Source: CAVZAB01 sp963773155 (GTDB lineage: Bacteria > Pseudomonadota > Alphaproteobacteria > Rhizobiales > Beijerinckiaceae). Taken from it: DNA of 64,000 nt. Below are positions 9,135-18,334 of this stretch, one piece after another (positions within the stretch are counted from its first letter, which is position 1; the number at the start of each line of letters is the position of its first letter). Both the position numbers and the translations under genes were made by a program. The notes under the pieces are model-generated. The model had not been told where the DNA came from, made no database searches, and saw only the letters and a program-made list of their open reading frames with translations. The DNA is taken from assembly GCA_963773155.1 (NCBI GenBank), contig CAVZAB010000006.1:124001-188000 (forward strand), read 5' to 3'.

Positions 9135-10653
9135 CTATTGCCCGCGCTTGGCGCCGCTCGCAAAACGGACCGCTTCCTCGGCCGCCCGAAACAGCGCCTT
9201 CGCCTTGTTCACACATTCCACCTGCTCATAGTCGGGCTCGGAGTCAAAGACAATTCCCGCTCCGGCCTGAACATGCATGACGCCGTCCTTGACGACCGAG
9301 GTGCGCAGGACGATGCAGGTGTCCATCTCGCCCGACGCACCAAAATAGCCGATGCAGCCGCCATAGATGCCGCGCTTGTCCTTTTCGAGTTCGTCGATGA
9401 TTTCCATCGCCCGCACCTTCGGGGCGCCCGACACCGTGCCGGCCGGAAAACCGGCACAGAGTGCGTCGATGGCATCGCGGGAGGCGGCCAGCCGGCCCTC
9501 CACATTGGAGACGATGTGCATGACATGGCTGTAGCGCTCGATTGCGAATTTCTCGGTCACTTCGACTGAGCCGATCTCGGCGACGCGACCGACATCGTTG
9601 CGGCCGAGGTCGAGCAACATCAAATGCTCGGCCCGCTCCTTGGGGTCGTCGAGAAGCTCAGCCGCGAGCGCCTGATCTTCGGCGCTGGTCTTGCCGCGCC
9701 AGCGGGTTCCCGCGATCGGCCGGATGGTGACTTTGCCGGCCCGCAGGCGAACCAGGATCTCCGGGCTTGAGCAGACAATCTGGAAAGTTCCGAAATCGAG
9801 ATAGCATAAGAACGGCGCCGGATTGACCCGCCGCAAGGCCCGGTAGAGCGAAAAGGCCGACAGATCGAACGGGGCGCTGAAGCGCTGCGACAAGACGACC
9901 TGAAATATGTCGCCGGCTCGGATGTATTGTTTGGCGCGCTCAACCATTGAGGCGAATTCGGCCGGGCTGGTATTCGAGGTCATGGCGGATATTGTTGCGG
10001 CGGAAGCCGGCGCCGCATGGGCGAGCGGGCCCTCCAGGGTGGCGATCGCTGCGTCGAGCCGTTCGCGGGCGCTCTCAAAGGCGGCCCGCGCGCTGACGCC
10101 GCGCCGTGGCCGGACCGGCGCAATCAGCATGATTTCATCGCGCACCGCATCGAAAACGACCATCAGCGTCGGCCGCATCAAGATCGCATCGGGCAGTCCG
10201 AGCGGATCGGCTTTTGCCTCGCCAAGCCGTTCCATCTGCCGCACCATATCATAGCCGAGATAGCCGAAAACACCGGCGGCCATGGGCGGCAGTTCCGGCC
10301 ATGATTCGATTGAAGATTTCGGCAAGCAGCAGGCGCAGCGATTCGAGTGGCTGGCCGGCACACGGTTCGAAGGCCTGCCGGTCGGACAGGGCTTGACGGT
10401 TGATGTCGGCCCGCCCCGCACGGCAGCGCCAAATCACGTCCGGGTCGAGCCCAATCATCGAATAGCGACCGCGGTTGGCACCGCCCTCGACCGATTCCAA
10501 CAGAAACAAATGACCGGCTCGATGCGCGGCAAGCTTCAGATAGGCCGACACCGGGGTCTCGAGATCGGCGATCAGGCTGGCGACGATCAGACTGCCGCGG
10601 CCCTCGTCATAGGCCTTGGCGATCGCTTCCAAAGACGGATTTTCAGCACTCAT
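9135..10653 (-). CDS. trpE: Anthranilate synthase component I, with an internal frameshift
   Basis: TrpE converts chorismate to anthranilate with TrpG and is normally the feedback-inhibited enzyme of the pathway. The N-terminal part (10653 to about 10320) holds the regulatory region, including LFLLESVEGGANRGRYSMIG, the tryptophan-binding LLES motif. The C-terminal part, in another frame, holds FGYLGYDMVR, GDIFQVVLSQRF, PIAGTRWRG, LLDLGRNDVGRV and VSGAPKVRAMEII. Deleting one base in the TTT at 10317-10319 joins them as LLLAESSIESWPELPPMAAG, giving 505 residues, the expected size. The ATG at 10653 is 3 bases after the ppiD stop. Confidence 0.9.
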
Positions 10654-10656
10654 CGG

Positions 10657-12570
10657 CTAGTTAACGTCGCCGGTGCCACTGCCAATAACCTGCTCGAGCA
10701 CTTGCTGGTTGATCGAAACGCCAAGATCCTTTTGCAGGCGTTCGACATATTGGGCAAGCACATCCTGCGTCAGCGCATTGTTAAGAGCCTGGGCGAGACG
10801 CTGGCTTTCCGGCTGTTCCGGATTGAGCGGATCGAGCGTGCTATCGAGAACCTGGAAGACGATGGCGCCGCCAGTGTCGTCACGCATGGTCCCTGCCGCG
10901 CCGATCCCAGTGCTGAAAACCTGGGCAAGGCCGGTTGCCGGCAGACCTGCCGCGGCGTTGCGCTTGGCGTTGTCGACGTGGCGGATCTCGAGATTGCCCT
11001 GCGCCGCGGCAATATCAATCAGCTTGCCGCCGGCATTGATTTGGCTGACCAGTTCGGCAGCCTTGGCCTCGAGGCGGCGGGCCGTTTCCTCGCCGCGCCA
11101 CGCCTGTTCCACCGCGGCCTTGACCTCGCTCAATGGACGCTCGTGCGCCGGATCGATCTTGGCCACCTCGTACCAAACAAAGCCATTATCCTTGGTCAAG
11201 ACAGTGTCATTGTCGGTGCCGATATCGGCAGCAAAGGCTGCCCGCAGGACGGCGTCACGCTCAGGAATGTCGACAGCAGCGCCACTGCGCGTGCGCCCGG
11301 ACGCATCGATCGCCTCAATCACGCGAGCCTCGAGACCGGCAGCCTTGGCGGCCTCGGCGAGTGGCCGGCCGGCGGCTCGCTGCTCCTCGACCTTGTCATG
11401 GACGCTGCGCACCGTATCCTTGGCGCGGTCGATCGCGATCTCGCGCTTCAAGTCGCCAGCGACCTCGGCAAACGGCCTGACGCTGCCCGGCAGCACTTTG
11501 TCTACGGCGACGATGGTCGGCCCGAACGAGCCCTTGAGCGGTTGGCTTATGGCGCCTTCCGGCAGGCTGAAGGCCGCCTCGGCGAGTGGTTTGTCGAAAA
11601 TCTCCGCCTTGCTTTTGGTGCCGATAGCGAGATCCTGCGCTGCCAAATGCCGCTCGGCGGCAATCGTGTCGAAGTTTTCGCCGGCCTTGATCCGGTCGGA
11701 GGCCGCGGCGGCTTCGCCGTCGCTCGGAAAGACGATCTGCCGCAATTGGCGCTGCTCCGGCGTGCCGAAACGGCTCGCCTTGACTTGTTCGTAGCGTTTC
11801 ATCGCATCAGCATCGCCAATTGTATCGGGCTGGGCGAGCAGCGCCGGCGTCGCGCTCAGCACAACCAGTTCGCGATATTCGGGGGCGCGAAACTCGTTCT
11901 TGTGCGCGTCAAAAAACTTCTGCAATTCGGCCGGATCCGGCGGCAAGATTTCGCCGGCGGCCGCGGCAGGTAGCACAATATAGTCGAGCTTGCGGATCTC
12001 ATCGGTAAATTGGTGAAAGGCCTCGCGCATGACCTGCGGCACGGCAATGCCGCCGGTGAGCGCCTGGGCCAATTGCTGGCGCAAATAGACTTTGCGCTGT
12101 TCACTGATGAAGCCGCGCTCGTTCAGGCCAGCCTCTCGGATCAAAGCGTCGAACCGGTCCTTATCGAATTTTCCGGTGACATTTTTGAACGTCGGATCGT
12201 CCTTGATCGCCTTAACGATTTCGTCATCCGAAATGGCTAGCCCAAGACTGTGGGTACGCTGGTCGAGCGCTGCGTCGGCCAGAAGCTTGCCAAGCACGTT
12301 GGAATCGAGGCCAAACTGGCGTGCCTGTTCGCTGCTGATCGGACGCTGCAATTGCCGCTGCAATCGGACCAATTCCTGTTGATAGGTTGAACGGAAGGCC
12401 TCGACCGAAATTTGCGTATTGCCGATTTCGGCCAGGCGGGAACCGCCGTAGCCGCGGAACATGTCGTTAATGCCCCAGATCGCAAAGCTGAGTATAATGA
12501 AGCCCATGACGACCGACATGATCAGCCGGCCGATCCAATTCTGAGACGATTTGCGAAGGCCTTCGAGCAT
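10657..12570 (-). CDS. ppiD: Periplasmic peptidyl-prolyl isomerase / chaperone, PpiD-like
   Basis: A 637-residue SurA/PpiD-type folding factor anchored in the inner membrane. Residues about 13-35 form the single membrane segment after a short cytoplasmic N-terminus (MLEGLRKSSQNWIGRLIMSV). Next come a SurA_N-like chaperone domain and a parvulin-type PPIC domain around RQIVFPSDGEAAAASDRI ... GTKSKAEIFDKPLAEAAFSL. Parvulin domains in PpiD proteins are often catalytically weak, so a chaperone role is the safer reading. It is the first gene of the ppiD-trpEGDC-moaC-moeA transcript, a common arrangement in alphaproteobacteria, and has a good promoter just upstream. Confidence 0.9.
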   Translation of the reverse strand: MLEGLRKSSQNWIGRLIMSVVMGFIILSFAIWGINDMFRGYGGSRLAEIGNTQISVEAFRSTYQQELVRLQRQLQRPISSEQARQFGLDSNVLGKLLADAALDQRTHSLGLAISDDEIVKAIKDDPTFKNVTGKFDKDRFDALIREAGLNERGFISEQRKVYLRQQLAQALTGGIAVPQVMREAFHQFTDEIRKLDYIVLPAAAAGEILPPDPAELQKFFDAHKNEFRAPEYRELVVLSATPALLAQPDTIGDADAMKRYEQVKASRFGTPEQRQLRQIVFPSDGEAAAASDRIKAGENFDTIAAERHLAAQDLAIGTKSKAEIFDKPLAEAAFSLPEGAISQPLKGSFGPTIVAVDKVLPGSVRPFAEVAGDLKREIAIDRAKDTVRSVHDKVEEQRAAGRPLAEAAKAAGLEARVIEAIDASGRTRSGAAVDIPERDAVLRAAFAADIGTDNDTVLTKDNGFVWYEVAKIDPAHERPLSEVKAAVEQAWRGEETARRLEAKAAELVSQINAGGKLIDIAAAQGNLEIRHVDNAKRNAAAGLPATGLAQVFSTGIGAAGTMRDDTGGAIVFQVLDSTLDPLNPEQPESQRLAQALNNALTQDVLAQYVERLQKDLGVSINQQVLEQVIGSGTGDVN

Positions 12571-12608
12571 GCAAGTTCCGTTGAAAGCGGCCCCGGCCGC
12601 GCCGCGGC

Positions 12609-12637
12609 ACTATAGTTAGGCCGTCCGGGCGAGGCAA
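12609..12637 (-). promoter_or_regulatory. Sigma70-type promoter of the ppiD-trp-moa operon
   Basis: On the minus strand TTGCCT (12637-12632) and TATAGT (12614-12609) are separated by exactly 17 bases, matching the -35 and -10 consensus at 4/6 and 5/6. Transcription would start near 12602, leaving a leader of about 30 bases before ppiD. The -35 abuts a 15-base tandem repeat (ATCGGTGGCATCG at 12637-12649 and 12652-12664). No Trp-rich leader peptide is visible in this short leader, so classic attenuation is not supported here. Confidence 0.6.
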
Positions 12638-12826
12638 TCGGTGGCATCGACATCGGTGGCATCGCATCGGCGCCAACGCCCCGGCACAACCGGGCAATCC
12701 TCTCCTCGGGAGGGGCGGAGCCGGGTCGCTTCAGGGTCGCTGCCGGCCCTCCGACGCCGTCAATCGCCCTTTGCAGGCGGGCTCAGCTCTGCTAGTTCGC
12801 CTCATTCCAGCGGTACCGAGGAAGCC

Positions 12827-13588
12827 ATGTCACAGTCACGCCCCCTGATCGCCGGCAATTGGAAGATGAACGGCCTGCGATCCCAACTCGACGAAATCGT
12901 CCATATCCGTGACGGGGTGGCGCGATTGCCGGCCCAAGTCGATTTCGCCCTCTGCTTGCCGGCGACCCTAATCGTCGAGGCGGCGCAGCTGTGCCGAGGT
13001 TCGCGCCTGGCTATCGGCGGGCAGACCTGCCATCCCATGGCGAGCGGTGCCCATACTGGCGACATCTCCGCAGAAATGCTGAAGGATGCCGGCGCAAGTT
13101 TGGTCCTGGTTGGCCATTCGGAAAGACGCCTGGCCTGTGGCGAAACGGATGCCGCCGTTCAGGCGCAGGCCGCGATAGCGCTAAGTGGCGGCCTCGCTGT
13201 CATCATCTGCGTCGGCGAGACAGCCGAGGAAAGGGCCAATGGTCGCACGCTTGAGGTCGTCGGTCGGCAGGTCAAGGGCTCGCTCCCGCATCCCGTCGAG
13301 GCCGGGCGGCTGACCATTGCCTACGAACCAATCTGGGCGATCGGGACCGGTCTTACCCCGACACCGGGCGACGTTGCCGAGGTCCATGAATTCATCCGGG
13401 TTCAACTTGGCCACCTTCTCGGCCGCTCGGGCGCTGCGGCTCGGATTCTCTACGGCGGCTCGGTCAAGCCCGCCAATGCGGCCGAATTAATGGCCGTTGC
13501 CCATGTCGACGGTGCCCTTGTCGGCGGCGCCAGCCTACGTGCCGTCGACTTTCTGGCCATTGCCGCGGCCTATGGCCCGCCCGCCTAG
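12827..13588 (+). CDS. tpiA: Triosephosphate isomerase
   Basis: TIM barrel enzyme (253 residues) interconverting dihydroxyacetone phosphate and glyceraldehyde 3-phosphate. Active-site segments are AGNWKMNG (Lys), LVGHSERR (electrophilic His), IAYEPIWAIGTG (catalytic Glu and flexible loop 6) and ILYGGSVKP. The frame is open from 12641, but the ATG at 12827 is preceded by GAGGA and gives the standard MSQSRPLIAGNWKMN start. It is divergent from ppiD and followed by secG. Confidence 0.96.
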   Translation: MSQSRPLIAGNWKMNGLRSQLDEIVHIRDGVARLPAQVDFALCLPATLIVEAAQLCRGSRLAIGGQTCHPMASGAHTGDISAEMLKDAGASLVLVGHSERRLACGETDAAVQAQAAIALSGGLAVIICVGETAEERANGRTLEVVGRQVKGSLPHPVEAGRLTIAYEPIWAIGTGLTPTPGDVAEVHEFIRVQLGHLLGRSGAAARILYGGSVKPANAAELMAVAHVDGALVGGASLRAVDFLAIAAAYGPPA

Positions 13589-13662
13589 CCAGGCCCGCTT
13601 GCATCGTGTAGAAGCCGCCCCAATATGAATTTGGCGCTTGCCCCAGGCACCGCGGGAGACCC

Positions 13663-14031
13663 ATGCAGACCGTCTTGATCGTTTTCCACCTGATGGTGGT
13701 GATTGCCCTGGTTGCCGTCGTCCTGCTGCAGCGCTCCGAGGGCGGCGCGCTCGGTGTCGGCGGCGGCGGCGGTTTCCTCAGCGGCCGCGGCCAGGCCAAT
13801 GCGCTCACCCGGGCGACCGCGGTACTGGCCGCCCTGTTTTTTGCGACCAGCCTTTCGCTGACGATGCTGGCGAGCTGGAACCGGGCCCCGAAGTCGATTC
13901 TGGGCGGCCCTCCCGGGCAGGCGCAACCCGCCGATTCCGGTAACCTGCTCGATCAGCTGAAGAAATTGGAACAGCAGAAGGAACAGCCGGCGGCCCCCGG
14001 ACCGCAGCCGGAGGCGCCCAAGTCGAACTGA
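13663..14031 (+). CDS. secG: Protein translocase subunit SecG
   Basis: SecG (122 residues) is the small accessory subunit of the SecYEG channel in the inner membrane. Two hydrophobic segments are visible, at about residues 3-22 and 50-70. They flank the glycine-rich LLQRSEGGALGVGGGGGFLSGRG loop typical of the family. The C-terminal tail is charged and Pro/Gln-rich, as in other alphaproteobacterial SecG proteins. The order tpiA-secG-pyrG is a widespread bacterial arrangement and supports the call. Confidence 0.93.
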   Translation: MQTVLIVFHLMVVIALVAVVLLQRSEGGALGVGGGGGFLSGRGQANALTRATAVLAALFFATSLSLTMLASWNRAPKSILGGPPGQAQPADSGNLLDQLKKLEQQKEQPAAPGPQPEAPKSN

Positions 14032-14127
14032 TCTGACGGGCGCTCAAAGCGTCACTTGTGGAAGAGAGCTGGCCGGGCAGATTTTTTGCTCCCCGAATCG
14101 CTCGAACGGGGTTAGAGATCAAGGCCC

Positions 14128-15756
14128 ATGGCGCGGTACGTATTCATCACCGGCGGCGTGGTCTCCTCGCTCGGCAAGGGTCTTGCCGCGGCGGCTCTCG
14201 CGGCACTGCTGCAGGGGCGAGGCTATTCGGTCCGCCTGCGCAAACTCGATCCCTATCTTAATGTCGATCCCGGGACGATGAGTCCCTACCAGCACGGTGA
14301 GGTCTTCGTCACCGACGACGGCGCCGAGACCGATCTTGACCTCGGTCACTATGAACGGTTTACCGGCTGCCCGGCGAGCCGGCAGGACAATATTACGACC
14401 GGCCGCATCTATCAGGAAATTATCGCCAAGGAACGGCGCGGCGACTATCTCGGCGGCACCGTCCAGGTGATCCCGCATGTGACCAACCACATCAAGGAAT
14501 TCGTTCTCGAGGGCAATGACGGGGTCGATTTCGTCCTGGTTGAGATTGGTGGCACGGTCGGCGACATCGAGGGCCTGCCCTTTGTCGAGGCGATCCGTCA
14601 GCTGGGCAACGATTTGCCGCGCGGCCACGCCGTCTACATTCACTTAACTCTGCTGCCGTTCATTGCGACGGCCGGCGAGCTCAAGACCAAGCCAACCCAG
14701 CATTCGGTCAAGGAGTTGCGTTCCATCGGTGTCCAGCCGCAGATTTTGCTATGCCGCTGCGACCGCGCGATCCCCAGGGAGGAGCGGCGCAAATTGGCGC
14801 TGTTTTGTAATGTCCGCGAATCCGCCGTCATCGAGGCGCGCGACGTCGCCTCCATCTATGATGCGCCGCAGGCCTATCACGAGGCCGGGCTCGACCGCGA
14901 GGTCCTCGCGGCCTTCGGCATCGAGCCGGCGCCTCGACCCGATCTGGCTCGCTGGCGCGCGGTGAGCGAAAGGGTCCATAATCCCGAGGGTGCCGTCACC
15001 ATTGCCGTCGTCGGCAAATACACCGGCCTCAAGGACGCCTACAAGTCGCTGATCGAGGCCCTCAGCCACGGCGGCATTGCCAATCGGGTCAAAGTCGAAG
15101 TCGATTGGATCGAGAGCGAGATATTCGAGGGCCAGGATCCAGCACCCCGGCTCGAACACGTCCACGGTATTCTCGTGCCGGGCGGCTTCGGGCAGCGTGG
15201 CGCCGAAGGCAAGATTCTTGCGGCGCGCTTTGCCCGGGAGCGCAGCATCCCCTTTTTCGGCATTTGCTTTGGCATGCAAATGGCGGTCATCGAGGCGGCC
15301 CGCTCGCTTGCCGGATTTATGGCGGCGAGCTCGACCGAATTCGGCCCCTGCGAAGCGCCGGTCGTCGGACTGATGACCGAGTGGATGCGCGGCAACGAAC
15401 TCGAGATCCGCCGTGCCGGCGGCGATCTCGGCGGGACCATGCGGCTCGGCGCCTACCGGGCGATGCTAAGGCCCGGGTCGCGGATCGCCGAAATCTATGG
15501 CAGCGGGGAGATTTCCGAACGCCACCGGCACCGCTACGAAGTGAACATGGCCTATCGGGAGCCACTCGAGCGGCACGGCATGATGTTTGCGGGGACCTCG
15601 CCCGACGGTCTGTTGCCCGAAACCATCGAGCTGAATGACCATCCCTGGTTCATCGGGGTGCAATTCCATCCCGAATTGAAATCGCGGCCATTCGAGCCAC
15701 ATCCGTTGTTTGCGAGTTTCATCCGCGCCGCCATCGCGCAATCGCGGTTGGTCTGA
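14128..15756 (+). CDS. pyrG: CTP synthase
   Basis: CTP synthase (542 residues, full length) aminates UTP to CTP using glutamine. The N-terminal synthetase domain (to about residue 267) shows ITGGVVSSLGKGLAAA (P-loop), LDPYLNVDPGTMSPYQHGEV and EIGGTVGDIEG. The C-terminal glutamine amidotransferase domain carries the nucleophile in FFGICFGMQMAV and the His-Glu pair in GVQFHPELKSRP. The ATG at 14128 is the family start (MARYVFITGG). Confidence 0.97.
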   Translation: MARYVFITGGVVSSLGKGLAAAALAALLQGRGYSVRLRKLDPYLNVDPGTMSPYQHGEVFVTDDGAETDLDLGHYERFTGCPASRQDNITTGRIYQEIIAKERRGDYLGGTVQVIPHVTNHIKEFVLEGNDGVDFVLVEIGGTVGDIEGLPFVEAIRQLGNDLPRGHAVYIHLTLLPFIATAGELKTKPTQHSVKELRSIGVQPQILLCRCDRAIPREERRKLALFCNVRESAVIEARDVASIYDAPQAYHEAGLDREVLAAFGIEPAPRPDLARWRAVSERVHNPEGAVTIAVVGKYTGLKDAYKSLIEALSHGGIANRVKVEVDWIESEIFEGQDPAPRLEHVHGILVPGGFGQRGAEGKILAARFARERSIPFFGICFGMQMAVIEAARSLAGFMAASSTEFGPCEAPVVGLMTEWMRGNELEIRRAGGDLGGTMRLGAYRAMLRPGSRIAEIYGSGEISERHRHRYEVNMAYREPLERHGMMFAGTSPDGLLPETIELNDHPWFIGVQFHPELKSRPFEPHPLFASFIRAAIAQSRLV

Positions 15757-15820
15757 GCCGCGGCCCTTGCGCGCCGGTGGCAAGGCCCTATGGTCGGCCC
15801 TGACCAGCAGCGAGCGCGAC

Positions 15821-16705
15821 ATGGCCCGTCCCTTTGACCACCTGGTACTCGCCGTCCACGATCTCGGGGAAGCAGCGGAATTCTACCGGCGGCTCGGTTT
15901 CGTGGTTGGCCAGCGCAACCGGCACCCCTGGGGCACCGAAAACCACATTGTCCAGTTCGCCGGCGCCTTTCTCGAATTGATCGGTCTCGGCGCGAACTTT
16001 GCAGCGCCGGCCAAACACGACCCGAAGATCTACTCCTTTGCCGGTTTCATAGCCGAATATCTGCGCCACCAGCAGGGCTTGGCCATGCTGGTTCTGCGCT
16101 CGGCCGATGCCGAGGCCGACCGCGTCGCCTTCCGCAATGCGGCGATCGGTCATTTCGCGCCGTTTCATTTCGCTAGAAAGGCCCGCATGCCCGACGGCCG
16201 CGAGGTCGATGTCGCCTTCAGCCTCGCCTTTGCTGAGTCACCTGCTTTGCCAGACGCGGGTTTTTTCGTCTGTCAGCATCACTTCCCGCAGAACTTCTGG
16301 AACCCCGCCTTCCAGGCTCATCCCAATGGGGCGCGGGGGGTTGCAGGCGTGGTGATGATCGCCGACAGTCCAAACGATCACGCGGGGTTTTTTTCGGCCT
16401 TTGCCGGGGTGCCGCGCGTGCAAGCGACGCAACACGGCCTTGCGGTCGACACAGGCGGCGGACAAATTGATGTGGTCAGCCCGGCCGACTTTCGCGAGAG
16501 CTATGGCGGGGCAGCGCGGGATCCGGCCAAGCATACCTCGCATTTTGCCATGATGCGCCTTGCGATGGAAAATCTCGACAATTTCGAAGCGATGCTGCGG
16601 CGCGCCGCCATCCGCTTTGCCCGCCGTGGCGAGCGGCTGGTCGTTGCCCCGTCGGAGGCCTTCGGCTGCGCGATCGTATTCGAGCCGGCGGCCGCGGCCG
16701 GTTGA
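15821..16705 (+). CDS. VOC-superfamily protein (glyoxalase-like domain)
   Basis: A 294-residue protein whose N-terminus FDHLVLAVHDLGEAAEFYRRLGF is a clear vicinal-oxygen-chelate beta-alpha-beta fold. The rest, including GFFVCQHHFPQNFWNP and a second HTSHFAMMRL segment, resembles the larger glyoxalase-like domain proteins rather than GloA. The substrate cannot be told from sequence. The ATG at 15821 was chosen over an upstream open frame overlapping pyrG because the VOC fold begins four residues later. Its stop is 18 bases before the mttB-like start, so the two are probably co-transcribed. Confidence 0.8.
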   Translation: MARPFDHLVLAVHDLGEAAEFYRRLGFVVGQRNRHPWGTENHIVQFAGAFLELIGLGANFAAPAKHDPKIYSFAGFIAEYLRHQQGLAMLVLRSADAEADRVAFRNAAIGHFAPFHFARKARMPDGREVDVAFSLAFAESPALPDAGFFVCQHHFPQNFWNPAFQAHPNGARGVAGVVMIADSPNDHAGFFSAFAGVPRVQATQHGLAVDTGGGQIDVVSPADFRESYGGAARDPAKHTSHFAMMRLAMENLDNFEAMLRRAAIRFARRGERLVVAPSEAFGCAIVFEPAAAAG

Positions 16706-16722
16706 CAGATCACGAGGCGGGT

Positions 16723-18276
16723 ATGGCTGAGGAGCGCATGCCAAGTATGGGGCGCCCGGGCCGTCGGCAACCGCGCAGTCGGGCTTGCTCGCCGCTCGAG
16801 CGCCAGCAGCCGTGGCGTCAGATCCGCAACAGCTATCGGCCCTATGAGATCCTTTCCGCCGACGCGATCGAAGCGATCCATCATGCCTCGCTCGCGATTC
16901 TGCACAAGGTGGGAATTGCCGTGCATGCGGCGCGGGCCCGCGATCTCTTGGTCCGGCACGGCGGCGTTCTCGGCGAGGATGGCCGCACCATTCGCTGCGA
17001 GCCGGCGCTGGTCGAAGCAGCGATCGCCTCAGCACCCAGTGCATTTGCGATGACCGCCCGCAACCCGGCCCGCAATCTGTGCCTGGGCGAGGGCTTTCTC
17101 GCCTTTTCCACGGTCTCGGGCCCGCCCAATTGTTCCGATCTCGCCGGCGGCCGGCGGCCCGGCACCCTTGCCGATCTCGGCAATTTCCTGCGGCTGTCGC
17201 AAGGGTTCAACTGCATTCATTTGCTCGGCGGCTATATGGTCGAGCCGCTTGATAGCGCCGTGCCGGTGCGCCACCTTGAGGCTGGCTATCTCTGCCTGAC
17301 GATGAGCGACAAGATCCCGCGCCTTTATTGTCACAACCGTCAGCGCACCCTCGACATGCTCGAACTCGTGCGGCTGAGCCACGGCTGCAACGCGGAGGAA
17401 TTCCAAAGCCGCCACGCGTGCTTTGCCGTCATCAATACGAATTCTCCCCTGCAGATCGATGCGGCTATGGCCGACGGCATCGTCGACATGGCTGAGTGGA
17501 ACCAGCCGGTCGTGATCACTCCATTCACGCTCGCCGGCGCCATGGCGCCGATCACCCTGATCGGCGCCTTGGCCCAGCAGAATGCGGAGGCCCTGGCTGG
17601 CATCATGATCAGCCAATTGGCTCGCCGCGGGGCGCCGGTCATCTACGGTGCGTTCACGACCAATGTGAATATGCGCTCAGGGGCGCCGGCCTTCGGGACG
17701 CCCGAATATGCCAAGGCTGCATTGATTTCCGGTCAATTGGCGCGACGCTACCGACTGCCGTTTCGCTCTTCGAACATCAACACGTCGAACGCCGTCGACG
17801 TTCAGGCAACCTATGAGACGATGATGGCGACCTTTGCGGCGGTGAGCGGCGGGGTCAATCTCCTGCATCAGGCGGCCGGCTGGCTCGAGGGCGGCTTGAC
17901 CGCCTCGTTCGAGAAATTCGTGATCGACGTCGAGATTCTCCAGATGTTTGCGTCCTTCCTTACTCCCGAATGCGTTAACCGCGACGAACTCGCCTTCGAG
18001 ACGATTGCCGCGGTCGGTCCGGGCGGTCATTTCTTCGCTACGCCGCATACGCTGGAGCGTTATGAAACGGCCTTCTACGCGCCGCTGCTGTCGGATTGGC
18101 GCAATTACGACGCCTGGCGCCAGGCGGGCGGGCTTGACGCATTGCAGCGCGCCGAGGCGATTGCTAGGCGGTCGCTAGCGGATTATGTCGAGCCGGCTAT
18201 GGCGCCGCCGATCCGCGAATCCTTACGCGCCTATGTCGAGCGACGCAGCCGCGAGGGGGGTGCCCCGGTCAATTGA
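16723..18276 (+). CDS. MttB-superfamily methyltransferase, non-pyrrolysine type
   Basis: This 517-residue protein belongs to the trimethylamine methyltransferase (MttB) superfamily. Typical segments are YEILSADAIEAIHHASLAILHKVGI near the start, QQNAEALAGIMISQLARRGAPVIYG in the barrel core and a Gly-rich HQAAGWLEGGL region. True MttB carries pyrrolysine at an in-frame UAG; here the frame is open throughout, so it resembles the MtgB-like (glycine betaine or other quaternary amine) branch. No corrinoid protein or reductive activase gene is nearby, so the methyl acceptor is unknown. The ATG at 16723 follows GAGGCGG; an upstream TTG at 16702 is less likely. Confidence 0.82.
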   Translation: MAEERMPSMGRPGRRQPRSRACSPLERQQPWRQIRNSYRPYEILSADAIEAIHHASLAILHKVGIAVHAARARDLLVRHGGVLGEDGRTIRCEPALVEAAIASAPSAFAMTARNPARNLCLGEGFLAFSTVSGPPNCSDLAGGRRPGTLADLGNFLRLSQGFNCIHLLGGYMVEPLDSAVPVRHLEAGYLCLTMSDKIPRLYCHNRQRTLDMLELVRLSHGCNAEEFQSRHACFAVINTNSPLQIDAAMADGIVDMAEWNQPVVITPFTLAGAMAPITLIGALAQQNAEALAGIMISQLARRGAPVIYGAFTTNVNMRSGAPAFGTPEYAKAALISGQLARRYRLPFRSSNINTSNAVDVQATYETMMATFAAVSGGVNLLHQAAGWLEGGLTASFEKFVIDVEILQMFASFLTPECVNRDELAFETIAAVGPGGHFFATPHTLERYETAFYAPLLSDWRNYDAWRQAGGLDALQRAEAIARRSLADYVEPAMAPPIRESLRAYVERRSREGGAPVN

Positions 18277-18334
18277 GCCGGCTTGACAGTGCGACGTAAA
18301 AGTCTATGCCGCAGGCTGCAACACCGGAGACAGG

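Noticed and set aside
9135..10653. Programmed frameshifting in trpE
   Set aside because: The site (GAAATC) is not a known slippery sequence, no stimulating structure is evident, and seven similar insertions elsewhere point to a common technical cause.
10282..11973. Long open frame (563 codons) on the plus strand opposite ppiD
   Set aside because: It is a third-position GC shadow of ppiD and has no family-like sequence or ribosome site.
16723..18276. A pyrrolysine-containing trimethylamine methyltransferase
   Set aside because: The frame contains no in-frame UAG, and no pyrrolysine or corrinoid genes are in the window.
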